Shown: positions 60,361 to 64,000 of the stretch, in pieces
Layout: the number at the start of each line of letters is the position of its first letter
Position numbering within the stretch: the first letter of the stretch is position 1
DNA from: JAAZPG01 sp012797375
GTDB taxonomy: Bacteria > Acidobacteriota > Aminicenantia > Aminicenantales > UBA4085
DNA length: 64,000 nucleotides
Direction: 5' to 3'
Assembly (NCBI GenBank): GCA_937868205.1
Contig: CALMMC010000029.1
Location: forward strand, 1 to 64,000
The notes under the pieces: model-generated
Database searches by the model: none
What the model saw: only the letters and a program-made list of their open reading frames with translations
Told to the model about the DNA's origin: nothing
Translations under genes and position numbers: made by a program

Positions 60361-60926
60361 GGCCTTCCTCCTTCGGCTTCAAGATAGGGCTCCATTTTCT
60401 TTCGAAGCATTCTCCGGGCGCGGAAAAGGCGGGAATCGACCGTTCCCGGGGCGATCCCGAGAATCCGGCCGACTTCCTCATAGGGAAGCCCCTCCACGTC
60501 CCGGAGGGTGAGAATCGCCCGGAATTTCGGCGGCAGTGTTTCCATGACCCGGAAAACCTCTTTCCGCCGTTCTTCCTCCTCGCGTTCGCGGAGACGGAGG
60601 CCGGTTTCTTCGTCGACGGAAACCGGGCCGTCGCCGACATCGTCGAGGGAAACAGTCCGGCGTCGCGAAGCTTTCCGGAGGTGATCCTTGACGTGATTGA
60701 CCGCGATCCGGTAAATCCAGGTGCCGAATCCCGATTCGACGCGGAACGACGGCAGCGATTGGTAGGCCTTGAGGAAGATCTCCTGGGCCAGGTCGTCGGC
60801 CGTGGCCCTGTCCCGGACGAAGCCGTAGGCCAGGGCGAAAATTTTCCGGTCATACATGCGCACCAGCTTTTCGAAGGCGTCCGTCCGTCCGTTCCGGGAC
60901 AGCTCGACCAGCGTCTTTTCGTCCAT
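60357..60926 (-). CDS. ECF sigma factor, RpoE-like
   Basis: A 189-residue sigma with region 2 (FALAYGFVRDRATADDLAQEIFLKAY) and region 4 (LPPKFRAILTLRDVEGLPYEEVGRILGI plus SRLFRARRMLRKK). Between them is an acidic, variable linker. It heads the operon of anti-sigma, Spy-like protein and MacAB-TolC-type genes, so it probably drives its own operon in response to envelope stress. No clear ECF promoter (AAC...CGT type) was identified in the 213 bp upstream. Confidence 0.92.
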   Translation of the reverse strand: MDEKTLVELSRNGRTDAFEKLVRMYDRKIFALAYGFVRDRATADDLAQEIFLKAYQSLPSFRVESGFGTWIYRIAVNHVKDHLRKASRRRTVSLDDVGDGPVSVDEETGLRLREREEEERRKEVFRVMETLPPKFRAILTLRDVEGLPYEEVGRILGIAPGTVDSRLFRARRMLRKKMEPYLEAEGGRP

Positions 60927-61139
60927 CCGTGTTCACGCTCGTTTGCCTCCGTCATCCATTAGACGCGAAGGCGGGGGGAATTCTTCCCCGGGGGCATAGA
61001 CCGGCCGCATCCTCCGCCCGCGTCTTCCTTCCCCGTCCGGGAAGACGGCGGCGGCGCGCAAATCCGCCCCATTATAGCAAAAACGGGATCCGGCGGACCT
61101 ATTCATCCGGAAGGCGCGATCCGACGGGAACGCCCGGCT

Positions 61140-61556
61140 TCACGACGCTTTGCGGACGGCTTTCCACTCGAACACCGGAGGCGCGCCTTCCCCGCCGGCG
61201 AAGCCGCGGCCCCCGCTGAACTCCATCGTGCCTTTCAGGCTGCCGTCGGCGGCGACGGTCCCTTTATAGGCAACGGTCATTTCCCGTCCCTCCGGACCCC
61301 GCCGGGTTTCCTTCCATTCGATGGTTTCTCCCTTAAACGTCCCTTCGGACGTCATTTCCACCAGGCGGCCGTCCCGGCCCGGCCGTTTGACCGTGACGGT
61401 CAGGCGTTCGCCCTCCTGGACGAAGACGACGATCGACACCCGTTCGCCCCTCGGCGTCACCGTCGTCAACTCCCAGCTGCCGCCGAGGTCGAACGCCGCC
61501 GACGCCGCCAGGCTCGAGAACAAAACGACGCAAACAATGAAAACGTTTTTTCTCAT
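61140..61556 (-). CDS. small exported beta-rich protein, unknown
   Basis: A 138-residue protein with a signal peptide (NVFIVCVVLFSSLAASAA). The mature part is rich in beta-strand with W-E-L and T-V-T repeats (GGSWELTTVTPRGERV, KGTMEFSGGRGFAGG), similar to lipocalin-like or DUF-type small exported proteins. The internal GG spacing suggests strand turns. No named family. A single gene between the sigma operon and the isoprenoid genes. Confidence 0.65.
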   Translation of the reverse strand: MRKNVFIVCVVLFSSLAASAAFDLGGSWELTTVTPRGERVSIVVFVQEGERLTVTVKRPGRDGRLVEMTSEGTFKGETIEWKETRRGPEGREMTVAYKGTVAADGSLKGTMEFSGGRGFAGGEGAPPVFEWKAVRKAS

Positions 61557-61611
61557 GGTTTTTCCTCCCCTCTTGGACGCCGGCGGGGGGTGTTTCTTCC
61601 CGGAACGGGCT

Positions 61612-62106
61612 TTACTCTTTCGGCTTCCGCCCGGAGACGGGCCGCAGCGAAGCCGCCGCCCAACAGGCGATGGCCCGGCCGCGGCCGATCTCGCCGAGAC
61701 CCTCGTTGGTCTTGGCCTTCAGCCCAAGCCGGTCCCGGGGAAGGCCGAGGAGAGGGGCCAGGACGTCTTTCATCTTTTCAAAGTAAGGACCCAGCTTCGG
61801 CGACTCGGCCACGACGACGGCATCGACATGGGCGATCCGAAGCCGCTTCCGCCGCAGGCGCGAGACGACGTCCCGGAGCAATTCCGTGCTTCGGACGTTT
61901 TTCAGGCCGGGATCGGTATCGGGGAACAGCCGCCCGATATCGCCCTCGCCGCCCGCTCCGAGCAAGGCGTCGATCACGGCATGGATGATCACGTCGCCGT
62001 CCGAATGCCCGAGAAGGCCCCGGGAGTGAGGTATCCGGAGGCCTCCGAGATAGAGCGGCCGGCCGGCGGTCAGCCGGTGGAGGTCATATCCCAATCCGAT
62101 TCTCAT
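61612..62106 (-). CDS. ispF: 2-C-methyl-D-erythritol 2,4-cyclodiphosphate synthase
   Basis: A 164-residue IspF with Asp8 and His10 in GYDLHRL, His34 in GHSDGDV and the C-terminal KAKTNEGLGEIGRG motif. It forms the cyclic diphosphate in the MEP isoprenoid pathway. The start lies 23 bp inside ispD. Confidence 0.95.
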   Translation of the reverse strand: MRIGLGYDLHRLTAGRPLYLGGLRIPHSRGLLGHSDGDVIIHAVIDALLGAGGEGDIGRLFPDTDPGLKNVRSTELLRDVVSRLRRKRLRIAHVDAVVVAESPKLGPYFEKMKDVLAPLLGLPRDRLGLKAKTNEGLGEIGRGRAIACWAAASLRPVSGRKPKE

Positions 62107-62764
62107 GCCGGATCGCCTCCGCCGCGATCAAATCCAAGGGCGTCGTGATCTTGATGTTTTCCGGATCCCCGGAAACAACGGCCACTTCTTCCCCCAGCCG
62201 CTCGACGAGCGCCGCCTCGTCGGTGCCCGAAATCCCCTCGGCCGAGGCCGCGGCCAGGGCCCGCCGGAGGAGAGCCGAGGCGAAGCCCTGGGGTGTTTGA
62301 ACGCGTCCCAGGCGTCCGCGGTCGAGGGTCCGGACGACGCGGCCGCCGTCGATTTCCTTCAGGGTATCCCGGCAAGGGACCGCCGGCACGGCCGCTCCTC
62401 GTTTTTCCGCGGCCTCGATCACCCGGTCGATCAGGCCGGCCGAGACCAGGGGACGGGCCCCGTCGTGGACGAGGATGACTCCCGTCCGCCGCTCATCCAG
62501 CCGGGAAACGCCGGCCGCGACCGAATCCTGGCGGCGCGGGCCGCCGGCCGCGACGGCCCGGATCTTGGGAAAGCGCCGGAGATATTCCGCCCCCGCGGCC
62601 GTCTCCGGCAGAACAAGGATAATGTCCTCGACGCGGGGATGGGCCTGGAAGGCCGCGCAGCTCCACTCGACCAGGGGCCGGCCGCCCAGGAGGGCGAACT
62701 GCTTGGGCCCGCCGAACCGCGCCCCGGACCCGGCGGCGACGATCACGGCGGCCGTCCTCTTCAT
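62084..62764 (-). CDS. ispD: 2-C-methyl-D-erythritol 4-phosphate cytidylyltransferase
   Basis: A 226-residue IspD: VIVAAGSGARFGGPKQF nucleotide-binding loop, VHDGARPLVS and RVQTPQGF motifs. It makes CDP-ME using CTP. Its ATG overlaps the stop of the PIN gene by 4 bp; the order PIN/TRAM-ispD-ispF matches Firmicutes gene order. Confidence 0.95.
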   Translation of the reverse strand: MKRTAAVIVAAGSGARFGGPKQFALLGGRPLVEWSCAAFQAHPRVEDIILVLPETAAGAEYLRRFPKIRAVAAGGPRRQDSVAAGVSRLDERRTGVILVHDGARPLVSAGLIDRVIEAAEKRGAAVPAVPCRDTLKEIDGGRVVRTLDRGRLGRVQTPQGFASALLRRALAAASAEGISGTDEAALVERLGEEVAVVSGDPENIKITTPLDLIAAEAIRHENRIGI

Positions 62765-63750
62765 TTCGCCTCGTCGTTGTACCGGCCGAAGATCATTTTG
62801 CCCACCGTCGTTTGGAGGACGGAGGTGACCATGATGTCGACGTTGCGGCCGATCATCCGGCGGGCGTTGTCGACGACGACCATCGTCCCGTCATCCAGGT
62901 ACGCCACGCCCTGGTCCTTTTCCTTTCCTTCCTTGATGAGATAGACCATCATGGATTCGCCGGGGAGCACGACGGGCTTGATGGCGTTGGCCATTTCGTT
63001 GATGTTGAGGACGGCCACGCCGCGAAGCCGGGCGACCTTGTTCAGGTTGACGTCGTTGGTCACGATCTTGCCCTCGAGGCGGCAGGCCACCTCGATCAGC
63101 TTCGTGTCGACTTCGCGGATTTCCGGAAAATCCATCTCGGTGATCATGACGTTGGCCGTCTTGGATTTTTGCAGATGATCGAGGATGTCCAGGCCGCGGC
63201 GGCCCCGCTGCCGCTTGAGCCCGTCCGGGGAATCAGCCACCATCTGCAGCTCCTTGAGGACGAACTGGGGCACGACCAGCGTCCCCTCGAGGAAACCGGC
63301 TTCGCAGATCTCGGCGATCCGGCCGTCGATGATGACGCTTGTGTCCAGGATTTTAAAGATCCGGCCGTTGTTTTTTTCACGGAAAAAGCGGAACAAATAC
63401 GACGGATCGAGCCATTCCGATTTCCGGATCCCGATCAAGAAGCCGGCCGCCGGCAAAAGAAGGAGAAACATGACCCGGACGAAGGCGGCCGTCCCCGGAT
63501 CGGAGGTCATGGATTGGTAAGCCGCCCCGAGGATCCAGCCTAGGATGACGCCGACCAGGGTTCCGACGACCGAGCCCCAAATGACCGTGAAGGACGCCCG
63601 GCGGACGCGCGACTCGCGAAACAGGGTCGCCGCGGCCAGAAACCCGGCGACGGCGGCCGCCGGAATCCGGACGAGCACGAAGGGCGGAACGAAGTATCCG
63701 GCCGCGGCGGTCACAGCGACGAAGAAAATCCGAAAAAGAAAAATGCCCAT
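62761..63750 (-). CDS. PIN/TRAM-domain membrane protein (YacL-like)
   Basis: A 329-residue protein. Four N-terminal membrane helices (1-105) lead to a PIN nuclease-like domain: LDTSVIIDGRIAEI, ELQMVADSPDGLKRQRGRRGLDIL and VTNDVNLNKVA provide the acidic cluster. A C-terminal TRAM domain (about 275-325) follows. It is probably a membrane-tethered RNA-acting protein; its precise target is unknown. Confidence 0.9.
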   Translation of the reverse strand: MGIFLFRIFFVAVTAAAGYFVPPFVLVRIPAAAVAGFLAAATLFRESRVRRASFTVIWGSVVGTLVGVILGWILGAAYQSMTSDPGTAAFVRVMFLLLLPAAGFLIGIRKSEWLDPSYLFRFFREKNNGRIFKILDTSVIIDGRIAEICEAGFLEGTLVVPQFVLKELQMVADSPDGLKRQRGRRGLDILDHLQKSKTANVMITEMDFPEIREVDTKLIEVACRLEGKIVTNDVNLNKVARLRGVAVLNINEMANAIKPVVLPGESMMVYLIKEGKEKDQGVAYLDDGTMVVVDNARRMIGRNVDIMVTSVLQTTVGKMIFGRYNDEAK

Positions 63751-63800
63751 GACCGCATCCTCTTTCAGTGGAAGATCCCTCGCAAGGAGGCTCTATCATA

Positions 63801-64000
63801 TCAGAAAACGAGGTCGACCGCCCGCCTCAGCGTCCCGGCTCCCAGCAGCCGGACCCCGTCGATTTTCTCTTTGGCCAGGCCGGCGACGTTTCCCTCGGGC
63901 AGAAGGATCGTCCCGAATCCCAGGGCCGCGGCTTCCCGGACCCGGGCCGCGGCCTGGCCGACCGACCGGATTTCCCCGCTGAGCCCGACCTCTCCGAAAA
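63801..64000 (-). CDS. radA: DNA repair protein RadA, C-terminal end (partial)
   Basis: The last 66 codons, read inward from the window edge to TGA at 63801-63803. The fragment begins FGEVGLSGEIRSVGQAAAR and continues REAAALGFGTILLPEGN, the Lon-like C-terminal domain of RadA/Sms. The start of the gene is beyond the window. It precedes the PIN gene by 50 bp, the same neighbour order as in Bacillus. Confidence 0.85.
   Translation of the reverse strand, partial: FGEVGLSGEIRSVGQAAARVREAAALGFGTILLPEGNVAGLAKEKIDGVRLLGAGTLRRAVDLVF

Noticed and set aside
1..64000. tRNA, rRNA, tmRNA or CRISPR array
   Set aside because: Looked for T-loop/CCA patterns, repeat-spacer periodicity and tmRNA next to smpB; none found. 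A covariance scan would be the decisive test.

Overview
This window is GC-rich, densely coded bacterial chromosome with one small accessory patch. Four Kdo genes (kdsA, kdsB, kdsC, kdsD), three TolC-type channels, a TonB-dependent receptor and a Spy-like periplasmic protein point to a diderm with an LPS-type outer membrane. CarD, FTHFS, bactofilin, DUF502, LapA and the order radA-PIN/TRAM-ispD-ispF do not fit Proteobacteria neatly. An uncultured Acidobacteriota/Aminicenantota-like lineage is my best guess, but this is inference from gene content and not proven.

Layout. 1-2.4 kb: a truncated unknown gene, a transglutaminase-like protein and a convergent aromatic-amino-acid decarboxylase. 2.4-8.1 kb: an accessory/defence patch. 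It holds a long leader region with a promoter and strong hairpins, a single-chain type IIG restriction-modification enzyme, a GIY-YIG gene broken by one in-frame stop, and a divergently oriented MNT/HEPN toxin-antitoxin pair with tandem operators. 8.2-10.4 kb: a cobalamin riboswitch in front of a BtuB-like receptor. 10.4-25.3 kb: housekeeping and transport genes, namely an M29-like peptidase, an operon of DUF3311, SSS symporter, M20 amidohydrolase and mntP, then uvrA, DUF502/lapA/corA, recA, fhs, radC, a thymidylate-synthase-like gene and an alkyltransferase-like gene.

26.7-42.2 kb is one block of 17 genes, all on the minus strand, most joined by 1-32 bp overlaps: rpmH-rnpA-yidD-yidC-jag-mnmE-mnmG-parA-parB-bactofilin-kdsB-pyrG-kdsA-kdsD-kdsC-manB-manC. 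A perfect parS palindrome lies inside the 3' end of mnmG. This is an origin-proximal style cluster fused to Kdo and GDP-mannose synthesis, but dnaA is not next to rpmH. The block is bracketed by two direct copies of a 575 bp sequence (25876-26450 and 42609-43183) that differ by one silent base. Each copy encodes a small exported membrane protein, sits behind a very AT-rich leader (about 22-23% G+C in the lines counted), and ends inside the start of a different short downstream ORF. This repeat is the most unusual feature of the window.

43.5-47.2 kb: carD (apparently leaderless), a CBS/CorC membrane protein, smpB, pdxA and an Hfq-like protein with an N-terminal extension. 47.4-54.3 kb: an SGNH lipoprotein and a CusABC-type heavy-metal efflux operon headed by a Cys-rich exported protein. 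54.3-60.9 kb: a transposase-like remnant, then an operon of ECF sigma, anti-sigma, Spy-like protein, MacA-like adaptor, ATPase, permease and TolC, which looks like an envelope-stress-controlled efflux system. 61.1-64 kb: a small exported protein, ispF, ispD, a PIN/TRAM protein and the 3' end of radA. I saw no tRNA, rRNA, CRISPR array or intact insertion sequence.
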